64,000 nucleotides of DNA from Agrypnia vestita (Eukaryota; Arthropoda; Insecta; Trichoptera; Phryganeidae): contig JADDOH010004028.1 in the NCBI GenBank assembly GCA_016648135.1, positions 1 to 64,000 of the forward strand, in the 5' to 3' direction. A program made the translations under genes and the position numbers. This document shows, in pieces, positions 24,601 to 36,821 of this stretch. How positions within the stretch are numbered: the stretch's first letter is position 1; each line of letters starts with the position of its first letter. The notes beneath the pieces are model-generated. The model saw nothing but the letters and a program-made list of their open reading frames with translations, was not told the origin of the DNA and did not search any database.

Positions 24601-24893
24601 CCTCGAGTGTCACTAAGATCCCGTGAACCCCGGGTAATGTGGCCACTGGCAATACCATCAGCCATAGCAGATAGGAGAGGATGAATGGCGAGTCTCCGGC
24701 GCCATAAAACCGGAACCACCCAGCTAAGGGACGGAAAACCCCGACAGAAAAACCCCGGTCCTCCTAGCACGGGGTTGGGCGAGTGGCTGATGACCTATCC
24801 CCATGAAAAAACCTTATTACGAAACCCACAACTGAACATGTTGGAGGAGGCCAAGGCCCACAATGGGCTGTGGAGTCATTGATGATGAGGATG
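24601..24893 (+). mobile_element. Probable non-LTR 3' end with GAT-rich tail
   Basis: This less AT-rich block ends with a frame reading MLEEAKAHNGLWSH and a stop, followed by GATGATGAGGATGAA. An EAK..NGLWSH ending just before a short tandem tail is usual for insect non-LTR pol ORFs. Upstream the frame contains proline-rich text without a recognisable domain. Confidence 0.55.
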
Positions 24894-24944
24894 AATAGAA
24901 ATATTGTCATATCACAGATTTTTTATGACATTTCTCATACAAAT

Positions 24945-25165
24945 TTTCATCATCATTATGACTGTTGGCTCTACAACCCCCGGCGCGTCTTGGCCTCCTC
25001 AAGAGTCTTCCTCCACTCATCTTGGTCTTGTGCCAGCTCTCTCCAGTCCTGGAACTCCAAGGCAGATGTATCTTTGGACACATCATCACTCCATCTTAGT
25101 TTTGGCTTTCCTAAGATCCTTCGCCCTATTGGTCTTGTGTTCGGCAGGGATATCGGTATCTGTTG
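24945..25165 (-). mobile_element. Non-LTR 3' end with ATG tail, convergent with its neighbour
   Basis: On the minus strand: GKPKLRWSDDVSKDT, FQDWRELAQDQDEWR and KTLEEAKTRRGL followed by a stop, then a short UTR and an ATGATG tail. This is the C-terminal end of a non-LTR pol ORF. The 5' side is lost near 25165. Its tail faces the tail of the 24601-24893 element about 50 bases away. Confidence 0.75.
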
Positions 25166-25323
25166 ACATTTCTCATAGAAACTTTAAGCGTATATTAATA
25201 AATACTTAAATTATCTTTTGTGTTGGGATTTTATGACGATCTTGACATGTTATTTTCTGTGGTGGTTTTGAGGCTGGCCACCCGGTTCTCTTCCCGGGTT
25301 TCCATACGAGTGGACAGGGCTCA

Positions 25324-25479
25324 GGCCCGAATTCAGAATCAATATTGAGATGATTTAAAGGTACGCCAGAGTCAATATTGAGATGATTTAAAGGTACGCC
25401 TTAAGAACGTAATTTTCAGTACAAAATAACACTTTTAAGGCGTACCTTTTCATCTAAGTATTGACTCTGAATTTGCGCT
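25324..25479. repeat. Harbinger-like MITE, copy 1
   Basis: The ends are GGCCCGAATTCAGAATCAAT and the inverse of AGCGCAAATTCAGAGTCAAT. The arms continue into GATGATTTAAAGGTACGCC. The left arm segment is duplicated in tandem (about 32 bases, 25337-25401). A cleaner copy lies at 32578-32719. Confidence 0.7.
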
Positions 25480-27867
25480 TTAGTATACGATCGGTCGGCA
25501 ACAACGTCGTTGTTAATAAACCTGTAGTAATACCTAACCGGAGTATTATTTAGATTAAACCCCTTTGTATTCCCTGGAGGGAATACATCACATTTTCTTC
25601 TTTACCTCCTTTAAAATGTCTTCAATTTGTTTTCTTTCTACATGTTAATATTATTCACGCCTCTTTCAAAACACTGTATTTAAAATGCATCTAATAATTC
25701 TTCATATATTTTATTATAAGAGAAGTAGAATAAAAATCTGGATGCGAAAACAAATGACTGGTAAAAAAAAGATCTCTGAAAAATAGATAGGTGCACGGTG
25801 CTCTTTTAATAAAATTTATCTACAGAAAGTAGTTGTTGCTTTCACGTAACAAGACAAGAAATATCGTATAATATGATGATGATGTAAAAATATAAAAACG
25901 CAATTATTATCTATTGTAGAGATCGTAGACTTCTGTAGGTTGTTTTTTAAAAAAAGACAATTGAAAAATACACACCATAATTGATTATTAAAATACATTT
26001 AAAAATAACAATACTTATCAATGAGCCGTTGGGTTAGGTAACATTTAAACGGTTTGTGGTTTTTCCAGCATTACATTTCGTCGACCACAATTGTTACTTT
26101 ACACCATCGGTCAACGTATCATTATAAATGCAATTGAGAAAGTTATAATAGTAAGATATTTGCTGTGATAAGGCTCAACAAAGCAAGGCCACCACCCGTT
26201 TGATAAGATCTTCAACAACAATGCAGACAGCTGTTTTCTACGCGGGCGAAAAAGTTATCTCTGTTTTTACATGCAATTAAAATGTCTTAAGACTATGGTT
26301 GCACATGGCATCTGTGTGATTGAAGGTAAAGATTATTTTGTAGCAGGTAATTAACAGATGCGACTGGCGTTCCAAATTCTTCACATACTGTGTATTTAGG
26401 GACCGTGCATTTAATCATTATTTGCCAGTCGGCCAGTTGGTGAGCAACAAGTAACACCTTTATCTGACAAATTACTGGCACTTGATCAAGTCTGAAAGCT
26501 GGACATTCACTTTGAGTTTGAAATACGAGGTATTCTGTAATCTGATCGTGCTCTTTTAAGACGGGTCTAATAGGTAAACTATGTGCAATATCAAGTAAAC
26601 ACTCATGTGTGTCATTTCTAAAGTGAAAATTATGATAGAAAAGGACAAGAATATGTTGTAATTTATATGTATCGCGAGGTTATGTTGATGCAATTTACTA
26701 CGTTCGGAGTCCCCATTTTGGCAGATGATTGATAAGCTCGTAGTATGAATTCGTGTTTGTATGTAAATGAAATCGAGGCTGCGCGTTTGTGAGTAGATCA
26801 ATACTCATCTGTCGAAGTATGATCTCCCGGCACATTTTATATGTGGTGCGTAAATGTGCGTGACAACAGATAGATGCGAATGAATGGTGAGATGGTTATA
26901 CAGGATGACCAGAAAATACTCACGGTTGATTAAATGTCCGTTTATTGCAAGTACAGGTTACAATGGTGTAGTTCGCGGCATACAAATAATTTTGCGACTG
27001 TCTTGAGCGGCGTTGAAGAGTAATCGTGGTACCGAGGTGCCGCCTGGTGGAACCTCGTCGGTTGTTTTGGGCTTGTGACTGGTGGTTTGCCTCGAGCGTA
27101 CTTAGTCCATCGTGAGGTCTAGATGCTCCACAGACTGATCACCATATTAATTCATTATAAGCTCATATCTGTCATTTAAAAAAAATTAAGGTTTATATTA
27201 CGGTCGTTCGACATATTTAGGTGTTGAAATAAAACGGATATTTTGTACGAACCGAATGGATGTGTAGAGATTCGATTCTCGACGATTCGCAGGAATCATA
27301 TAACACAGGGTCTAAAGGAGAGGCCCCGCTCGCCGCGGGGGTCAAGGCGTACATATATCCAGAACGATTATCCAAGACTACATACATAAGCGGTACCTAT
27401 CATACGACCAAAAGACAAATAAAGAAATACTCTTCCTACGCAGGTTTCGAAAGCAGTATCGATCGGCTCAGTTGCATGTGCTGGGGCGAGAATGCGATAT
27501 AGTTCACGAAAGAATGACCACCCGGATAAATGTATTCGGTATGCATGTGAATCCGGTATCGATGATTCGATCGATCATACACATGCGTAACTTTACAGAA
27601 TACCCATCACATGTATCGACGAATTAAAACATATTTTAGAATAGAATATATTTTTTATTAAAATTCTGATGATTCCAACTCCATTTAAAATCCCACAAAT
27701 CAACGACTCCGACTCCACAGAACTGATCTCTATCCTCTATTATTACTTCGAAGCGCGTCATATTTTCCAGTGTGTTTAGTACCTGAGTACCTTGCCTACA
27801 TAACTTCCTGTGGTGATGAGTGGTCAATTCTTCTTATTAAATAATACAAATCGACAGATGTCTCCGG
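25480..27867. other. No gene recognised
   Basis: About 2.4 kb without a supportable gene. Positions 26925-27140 are less AT-rich (GGTACCGAGGTGCCGCCTGG) and could be a decayed mobile-element piece, but nothing diagnostic is visible. Frames of 60-81 codons have no recognisable domain. Confidence 0.4.
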
Positions 27868-28060
27868 CATGTACAATGCCCGATAAAATACCGCTTTGAC
27901 ATTTGGATTAATTAAACTGAATTCGTAAAATTAATGAATGATTATTGTATTGTCATCAGGAATACGCCTCTCTGCCAAATTTTAGATCGACTGTTGTTCA
28001 GGAAGTGGGTCAAATATTTGATACAAGACCTCGTTGATAAGTGAAGCTAAATAAAAGCAC
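27868..28060 (+). repeat. Dispersed repeat, copy B
   Basis: Shares TACAATGCCCGATAAAATA, TGTCATCAGGAATACG and TCAAATATTTGATACAAGA in order with 7065-7290. Confidence 0.65.
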
Positions 28061-29508
28061 GTATGATTCCATGAAAACGTGTGACGAACATTCATACTAC
28101 CTAAAAACCAAGGCAAATCTCCCATCCTCCCCCAATCCATAGATCTTGGAAATTTACAGTAGTTTCTGCATGTTTGAGTGACCCAAAATTATAGTAAAAA
28201 ATGTAGTCCGTCGATTTACTAATTGGCAATGGACTGGGCACCTTATCCGACGAAGCCAATAAATAAGAGCTGTAGGGGTGCATGCCGACGTGCAGGTCAA
28301 CTTCAAGATCGCTGGACAGATGATGTTATAATGATTGCAGGAAGCAGCTGGTTACGGATAAAGAGGAAAAGCGGCTGATAAGAAAAGCTTTTGTACAACA
28401 CTGTCCTTCTTAGGTAAAAGACAGTTTATGTTGGACTCGAACCTCCGATTTTTCGTATGAAAGGCAGGTGTCTAGGCTTCTCGAAATAATACAGCACATA
28501 ACAAAAAAAAGAATTTTGTTTAATCGATATGTAATGTTTTTTGACAAATTATTTTATTTTATTTTGTCAACATACGCGGTCATACAGCCTTTAAAATCAC
28601 ACACTACAAGTAAATAATAAATTCACAAAAAGTAAAAATAAAGAAAAAGTAGTTAACAGTATGTATAAAATAATAAAACAGTGCAAAAGTATACAGTTTA
28701 TAGAAAAAAAAAAACAATAATAAAAATGAAGTTTGTAGTACAAGCAAAATCAGAAAATGGATTTCAATAATCATTAGGTACATAGAATATTAAGAAAATA
28801 AATTTAGGAAAAATAAACTATAGGAAATGATCAAATACGTCCACCTTTTATAAATCGGTGTATTTCGACGAAACTACCATATGATTGGTATAAAATTGTG
28901 AAAAATAATGCATAGAACGTTAAAAAACACGTACCTACTTGTTAGACAAAAGCAAAAGTTTTTGTGTCTAGACAACATCTGATAAGTGCGTACATTGTAA
29001 TGCAGTCGGGCCGTTTAGTGGAAAGGTGCATTTCCACCGTACCGCTAGCGTGGTATGATCGAGTCAATAATTCACAAACCTTTTACATGGGGGGTAAATA
29101 GGTGGTGATCGTTCCACATGAGGACTTTCAATTGTTCCACGCTGCTCACACGCGGTGAGTCACTCTGAATGAACCACACTTCTATTGACATTGAGCGGGA
29201 CACCTCAGGTTCAAGGTCAGGAAACGATGACAGGATAAATTAAAAAATTAATAAATAAAAGATGACGAAAAAATATTAATATAGTAATATAAAAGATAAA
29301 ATGGTAATGATAAAACTATATAAGTAAAAAAATTTATATGATTTCATTTCTAATAGTGATAATTATTAGTAGTTAGATTGCAATTTAAAAGTTACGCACA
29401 TAGTTAGGTAATTTAAGAGTAGCATCATCATAAGAAAATTATAACAGGTACGACAGTTTATTTTGGCAATTAGAACGACAAAAAATACTCATTTCCAACA
29501 AAAGAACT
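28061..29508. other. No gene recognised
   Basis: AT-rich. An ATTTTATTTTATTTTGTCAA tract near 28552 may be the antisense of a retroelement A-rich tail. No coding remnant is visible. Confidence 0.4.
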
Positions 29509-29885
29509 AGGCGTTTCCTCACAGGAGCAGGTAGAGTGGATGAGTGCCACATTTTTCTGTGAAAAACTTAATCCATATTCTAATGCATACTCGTCATTGT
29601 AAAACACCTTGATTTGATGGCCCTCGCAGTCCAGTGGGCATAACAGTGCCTTCTCATACCTGTTCATCTCACTCCGGACTCGATTTCCGGTCGCAATTTT
29701 AACACTAAAATCTGTCGTTTTACACGATGACAATTTATTTTAACATTTATTATGATAATTAAAAAAGATTATCTCCAACTAAGCAAACAACAAGCTATTT
29801 CTCCGCAGATAGACAGAGCGGATAGAGCGCCACATTTTTCTGCTCCGAAACATGTCTTTCGCCTCATCTATATTCTCATGCATAG
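29509..29885 (-). mobile_element. Degraded TTAG-family 3' ends and a tRNA-like piece
   Basis: Two antisense stretches, 29509-29570 (GCGTTTCCTCACAGGAGCAG..GCCACATTTTTCTG) and 29800-29880 (TTTCTCCGCAGATAGACAGA..GCGCCACATTTTTCTG), resemble the 3' UTR of the TTAG-tail retrotransposon. Between them, 29617-29695 has AGTCCAGTGGGCATAAC and GGACTCGATTTCCGG on the plus strand, which look like a decayed tRNA-type A and B box. The 87-codon minus frame here is explained by these repeats. Confidence 0.45.
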
Positions 29886-31880
29886 GTACCTACTTGTTGA
29901 TTTTATATATCATGATTATGCTATACATCTAAAATGTCTGCCTTTGTGATTGCTTTCTTGTGTACTTATTTTTAAATTGTAAAGATTCTTCTGTCTTTGT
30001 TTTATCCGATATATTTTTTAATGGTGCTATGAACCGTATGCACAAATAAATAAATAAATATCTTAATAATAATAGTTGGATCATTTGTATAGCGCCGTTT
30101 TCGTGACTACTCACCTCAAGGGCACTTCACACAAAACAACTTATTGTCTAAAAACACTTATGTATTTACTATTTACATACTTATTCACTAGATGACATGC
30201 AAAAAATGTAATTCTAAAACCATTTTTTAAATTTATACCTATGACATAATTTTTAGTATCCCAATGAAGGGACCATTGGCCCCGAAATATGTTGGTATTT
30301 TCAAGAAATTAGTGAAGAATATTAATTATATTAATAATGTCACCACAAAATCATTTTGCTCTTACTGAAGAAGTTGTATCTCTTTATTTAAAAAATAATA
30401 CAATTTTATTATTAACTAATATTAACCAAATATAATATACATATTCACTTTTATATAATAATTCTATTTTATTCTGGGATTTCTAGGTGGATAATTATCT
30501 GTTTTTTCACATTCTCTGGTAGATTATTGTAATCCTTTGTAATATGTGGCGTAAACAAGAACTTACGTTATCATTATCGTCGAGAATAATCGATTACTTA
30601 ATATTATGTACAGGTAAAATCACACCTAGGGTTATGTACTTAACTACGACCTTCTAGAAACACCTACGACTGGGATACGAAACCACATTTTATATTATAA
30701 TGGTCACCGTTCCACTAATGCCCCCTATTTTAAGGGTAGCATTGGGGGTAAGACACGTCATGTTGTCATAGTCACTTGGTTCAGCTTTTGGGGTTGCAAA
30801 GCGGTCAAACATTTCAGACGGGTCGATAATAATAAATGATAATGGAGTACAATTATAAAAAAAAATTCGAATCAAATTTTGATGCATGTGCTGGATGTCC
30901 TTGTTGATAACATGAGTCCGCGGCTTAGACCAACACCATAATTAATATTCACATTAAATAACTCATCGACGGAGGAAATTTTTCCGAATTATTACTTCAT
31001 CCACGGACTATTTTAGACTTTCGCTCTTGCAATTTCGCAAGAAGTATAAAAACATAAGGTTTTCTGTATTTCTTAATACTATTATTTAAACATTAAATTA
31101 AATAGAAAACGCTTGTTAACTGACCGACAAGACGAAAATCAAACACATCAATAGATTTTTTTGCTATGTTAATCGAGGAGCTGTTGGCTTAGTCAGTGGC
31201 CTGCGGTTCGGGTCTCATTCGAGACAGTCCGACAAGTTAGTTCTATTTTGATAGCGCAAGCATTTAGTTAGGTTTGAAAATAGGAAAAATATTGATATGA
31301 CCCCTACTTCATATGGTCATCTCCATTATTTTATTTTGTTTATAATGTAAAATCGCTGACTGTCTAATAACCTAAAATATATACCCTTAAAAGTGTTTCG
31401 GAGCCTGCTATAAATTCACAGATTTTATTTTTATATTTCAGATAACCTTTTTCTGGATTGTTTTTTTCTTCAGATTTTAGCCTTGGGGCAAATAAAAAAC
31501 CTTTGCCCAGGCAAACTGATTGAAACAATCGTGAACCGAAAAGGCTTCACGTATATAGGTATATGAAAATTTATTTGTAGTTGTGGGATGTTTATAAATT
31601 TTAAGTGAATCTTCATAAATGATTTAAGAAAAATAAAATATTTGTGTAGTATAATTATTTTCGTTAACGTGTCTGTTGATAAAAGGTCCTGTAGCACAAT
31701 AAAATGCAAAGTATAGGGTGTTTTTTTTAGAGATATAGAAATTTAAAATGAAATAATACACACTAAAATCAAGGTGAAGGCCATTATTGGAAAGATTATT
31801 TTATGTCATTAGACTTTAAATATGATTAAGATACCGATTTTTCAAATAAATTTGAACGATTTGCATGCGTTGTTCTGGCC
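29886..31880. other. No gene; one solo hairpin-core repeat
   Basis: Positions 30225-30330 contain CAATGAAGGGACCATTGGCC followed by CCGAAAT, a solo copy of the hairpin core described in the findings. A 65-codon minus frame at 30690 has no recognisable domain. Confidence 0.4.
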
Positions 31881-32026
31881 TAAGGCCTCTGGTACGATAC
31901 GAGCGGCGAGCGTCAGAGCGTCAATGCGCAAGAGTAGGGAGTTAGGTTATATCGTGGCCGGCGCCTCGCACTACTCTGACAATTGACGCTCTGCCGCTCG
32001 CCATTCGTATCGTACCTGAGGCCTAA
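31881..32026. repeat. GC-rich Harbinger-like MITE with TAA target duplication
   Basis: The 140-bp element (31884-32023) is flanked on both sides by TAA. Its ends are GGCCTCTGGTACGATACGAG and the inverse of GGCCTCAGGTACGATACGAA, and the arms run on through GGCGAGCG and AGAGCGTCAA. A 3-bp TWA duplication with GG-starting inverted ends fits PIF/Harbinger. The element is GC-rich and CpG-rich against very AT-rich flanks. Confidence 0.85.
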
Positions 32027-32574
32027 GTCTATTCAAATCCGCTGTCCAAAATCACAAAACCAAGCTGTCAAATTAGCTGCCGCTGAAAAAAGTGTTATAA
32101 TACTAAATTACACATCCAAAATATGGAATATAATTAAATATTTTAATGAATTTTAGTAACAATACGACATAATTTCTATTTCGATAATAACCAGGCCAAT
32201 TGTGATTGAATAAAATTAATCTAACAAATCAATGCAGTTATCAAATGATTATTTTTCAAGATTGTGTTGTAACAACATTTATATTGTCTTGGAAAATACC
32301 CAATCAAATGAGTAATTAAATCAAAGTCCATGATCTCGTGACTGCATATTGTCATGCAAAGAAAAAAAGGAGCTACATTATTATTAATATAACAATTATG
32401 TAAATCTGCCGACAGCGACTGGTTTGCTCTTCACAAAACTAAACTCCACTCAACCTTGGGAGTAGCGCTGTAAAAAGAAAAAAGGCTCGCCGTAGAGGGC
32501 ACCGTTGAAACATAAAAATAACAGAAAATCAATTCTCCACTGATGAAAAGCAACAAACCACCTGCTTGGGGGAC
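32027..32574. other. No gene recognised
   Basis: AT-rich spacer between two MITEs. Confidence 0.4.
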
Positions 32575-32722
32575 TTAGGCCCGAATTCAGAGTCAATACT
32601 TAAATGATTTAAAGGTAAAGTAAGGTACGCCTTTAAATTGTTATTTTGTACTGAAAATTACGCTTTTCAGGCGTACTTTAACGTTTAAATCATCTGAGTG
32701 TTGACTCTGAATTCGGGCTTTA
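32575..32722. repeat. Harbinger-like MITE, copy 2, with TTA target duplication
   Basis: The 142-bp element (32578-32719) is flanked by TTA on both sides. Its ends are GGCCCGAATTCAGAGTCAAT and the inverse of AGCCCGAATTCAGAGTCAAC. The arms continue as ATGATTTAAAGGTA..GTACGCC. It is the same family as 25324-25479. Confidence 0.85.
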
Positions 32723-35700
32723 CAGAAGTATAACTGTAAGGCAGAAAGAAAGCTATATTGTAGGGTAGTTACACTAGAACCTTAAAAATAATTATTCTAC
32801 GAGTATTGATTGATAGGTGATTGTACTAAAAAGTAGGAAAATATTCTGGAGAAGTAAAAATGTTATATAAAAAACGCCAAAAATCAAAAAATTTGTAAAT
32901 ATGAGATCGTATTAACACTTTATTTATTCAAATCTAGGACACCGATGATCATCTATTTATCGGAGAATCGGTGAGCAGGGGTACAGAAGTAATAAATAAA
33001 TAATCAATGAATGTATTAAATATAAATAAATATTGGTATTTAAGTTCATATCAAATGTAAAATAATAGAAACTAACGTATCCTGTCAATAGAAGAATCTA
33101 ATCTATCTAATACCCAAGATATAATTAAATGTATAAAACCAGTTGTAAAAAGATGATGTTTTGTATATTTTTTGAAGATTTCTACCTGTATGTGTATATG
33201 TGCAGCTGCTATCTTCGGAAGGATTTATTAATTGGTGCGAGGAATGCCGTAGAATAAATTGGAGATGACTGTACCAACAACAGATCGGAAATGTAGGGTA
33301 CCGATGATTCAATTCAGTTATGAACTTAATGCAACAAAGACAATAGGGCTCCTGTAAGAAATGTGTTGACTGGCGCGGAGAGAAATGTTACCAGTCCGAC
33401 TTCTGCACTCCGAAGGTGTCGCAAAGGTGACCGCAGTGTTGCACAAACATGCGAGTCACCCATTATTCGACATAAAATGACGCATACGAATTGGCAATAG
33501 CATATTGATAGCTCCAGCCTCATTCCTGGTATCGCTTTAGCCAGACCATTCAGAGCTAAGCAATGTTGTATTAGGTAGGCGACGTTTGGACTGCAAAAAT
33601 ATATGTTTTACCTAGTTTTGTAATTATATCATTGTTATAAATATCAATAGCAAGCCAACTGTGAGACCATAATCTCGTGATTGATTTCATAATCAAGGAG
33701 ACGGAAAGTAGCTTCGACCTTATGCAACGAGGAAGACTTTTAACAACACGTTGGTCAAACATCGAAAATGAAATAAAGGACGCTCGTATCAGGAGGCAGT
33801 CCAGAACTGGTATAATACTTTCCAACAAGGAGAGCCGACCCCGCAAGTAAATGATGACGAAGAAGGATGATATGTTGGTGAAATTGTTTTCAACAGCACT
33901 TGGATGAAATAATAATTAACACAAATTATACGAAACTTTTTACTGAACTTCTTATCTTGGTTTTGTCTCATTTTCCTCTCTCCAAACGATGAATATACAT
34001 TGAATAGGACTTAGATAACGAGATAAGATAAATGATATTTACCTACCTCAAATGAGCCTTCGTTTGGTGTTAAATTTCCACAATATTTCGTTTCTTGAAC
34101 TGGTAATATTCATTTTGAAGTACAATAGCCTTAAGAACATATTACACTTTATCTAAGCACGATTTTTTAATTGGTTATGTGTCTAGGGTTGGGTACTATG
34201 CGTCTAAGTAGATGCAAATCGCAAGGAATTGTGCCCAGTGCAGTTAAAATTATAAAAAGGGAGTTTTCACGATGACATCACGCACCCTTTTGTTGAACAA
34301 TAGAGGCTCGCTATTGTTGGCTATAGATGGGAACTAGAAGTACTAATTTTTCTGTTGTTATAGTCCTCATTGTTGTAACTGCCTGATTTACGCAATTCTT
34401 TTAATTTACAAAAAATAATCTCGTGGTTAATGCGAGCGAAAATCTTGTAGATTTGAATCCATTTACTAAGGTCAATGGAATCAAATCTAAAAGTGTTGCT
34501 AACAACAAATGAAGATTATTATCGTAATAAATGCTCACTCATTGGGACCACCGACTCACTTCCGAACGGGAACCATGAAAATGACACTTTTTATCAATCC
34601 TTTAAACAAAGTATATTATATGAGAATTGAATAACTGAGACGATAAGATGTTAATAAACAATTATTACAAATTATTGAAGTATGTACATTTGAATAAAAT
34701 TTAGGCTTGCAATTGTTTTCATGAAACCACATAACTTAAATGTATATTCTATAAAGTATTACATATACATGTAGCTTCTAGTACTTTATGTTCTAACCCC
34801 TCGACTACAATTGTTACGCTTGTGCAATACTCGGGGTTTGTAATATTAAATAATTTGTGTCTCTTTACCTCCATGCCAATGAATGCAATATTCTACCGGA
34901 ACTGTTCAAAACGTAGTGCTGAGTACGCCAGAATAAATCGGCAGATTAAAGTTTACGGATTACCTCTGCTGGTAGACACCCTGACGTCTCTCAAGAAATC
35001 CGTACAAGATAACGGAGATCGCAATTTAGTTTAACGCTGGGGACACTGCAATCACTGCATAAACGGTTCCTGAACGTCAATGCGCGTATTGCTCAGAAAA
35101 TATTTTGTAGATATATAAAATATTGTCATAAATTGTCAAAAACAAAGAAACGCATTGTATTCAAAAGAAGCCGCATCATGCAGTCTTATCTTCTCTTTGC
35201 AATAGATGGAACCATCGCAGTCTTCAAAGCAGAAACGCCGATGGGAGCGTTGTTCTGTTCCACCTCAGTAGAAATACTAAACGACGGTCAACCGTGAAAG
35301 GAAAATTGTGTAATATACCGCAAATACTGATTTATTTGTTCGGACATCTCGGCTTGGTAATGTAGGCTATGAACTATCGCAAATTGCATAACCCACAATC
35401 GTGGTTCACCGCGATCGCCGAAAAGAATACGGCAAAAGGGGGCGCTTGTTCTAGCAGGTGCATTTCCTCGCAGACGACGACTCGACACTGAAAACCGCAT
35501 CGAGTGCAAAGTTCAATATTCGATCATTATTAGTAATAATAGTATAAAATATTTTAAAACACAGTCAAGTAATGAAACAACGAAAATTGCAACCCAAAAC
35601 ATAGACCATGTGACTCAACGAAACGTGAATTCAATGAGAACATTTCTGACTGAATTGCTGATGGTTAATTTTCAATAATTTCTCCGTTTAAACGGCCAGG

Positions 35701-36369
35701 AGAGACACTACAGGTATTTCATGTCAAATATTTTATTGGAAAACTGAAATTTTCTATAAAACATCAGGCAATACTCTCGAATACCTGGCAGACTGAATCA
35801 AAACAAATGCTTGTTTACGATGTGGCAAATTTTAAACCAAGAATATTAAGAAAATATATAAAAATAAAATACCTCAAATAATAGTGGAAAACTCAGAAAA
35901 TCGGCATGGCATATATTATTCTTTCGTGGTGATGCGGTTTCGAATCACATTAAAACACGCTGTTTGACAGACGCCCGGTCGAAAAGGAAGCCTTGTTTTC
36001 AAAGATATCGCGTATGTTTATCGATACAACAAGCATTTCACAAACATAGAATCGTTCTTCACGTTCTGTATATCACTTACCGGTAAATAATCAGCCTTAT
36101 GCGATGTAATCCCAAGTAAACGAAACACTTTTTGCGAAACACTGCACACACACGCATATGTTTATGACATAAACTTGAAGATGAAACAGTTTGTCGAACT
36201 AGATGGCCTTGCTACTGCAAGTTTTGTAAACTTTGTGCCTTCGGTGTCAGTGCAGCTATCTGGCGGCAAATGCTGAAAGTTTATCCTTACAAATCAATAA
36301 AATAAATTTTATTACACGTTTCATCGCTAGATGTCCGATGGATATACTTCGAAATCTGTATTCGACGGC
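32723..36369. other. No gene recognised
   Basis: About 3.6 kb with no exon, RNA gene or repeat that I can support. Frames of 60-91 codons at 33103-33971 and 34822-35509 are unremarkable. Confidence 0.4.
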
Positions 36370-36821
36370 CTAAGCTAGGGATGGGTAAATGAAAAAAATA
36401 TATCGAATAGACATTTTCAAAAAGTATCGAAAATAATCGATGTACATTGCGAAAAATATTTATCGATATTATTTTTTCCAAAAATGTAAGGGGAATAAGC
36501 TTTTGGCGACCAAAAAAAGAAAAACGAGAAGAAATATCGATGACCAAAAAAAGGTCCTCAGAAAAAAAGTAAAAAGATACCCAAAAAGAAGTGAAAAAGA
36601 TACCCAAAAAAAAATATCGGAAAAAACTATCGATATATCGAAAAAAAATAACCAAAAAAAGGTCCCCAAAAAAATGACCAAAACTAAAAAAGTCACCAAG
36701 AAAAAAATATTGGTTATCCCAGAAAAAAATATCGATATATCATAAAAAATATATATTGATATTCGATATATCGCGAAAAAATATATTGACGATAAATATT
36801 GATATTTTTCAAAAAAAAAGT
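36370..36821. repeat. Purine-rich low-complexity repeat with ATCGATAT units
   Basis: The plus strand is dominated by A and G, with recurring units such as GATACCCAAAAA, AAAAAAGGTCC and AATATCGATATATC. ATCGAT occurs about five times. The Lys-rich plus frame (36440-36745) and the hydrophobic minus frame are both products of this composition. It ends exactly where a truncated retrotransposon begins. Confidence 0.75.

Noticed and set aside
29470..29733. 87-codon minus-strand frame with protein-like composition
   Set aside because: It lies over antisense retrotransposon 3' UTR and a tRNA-like SINE piece, which explain the composition.
36440..36745. 101-codon Lys-rich frame
   Set aside because: It is the translation of an A-rich low-complexity repeat and has no domain. 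The opposite strand gives an equally long Phe-rich frame.
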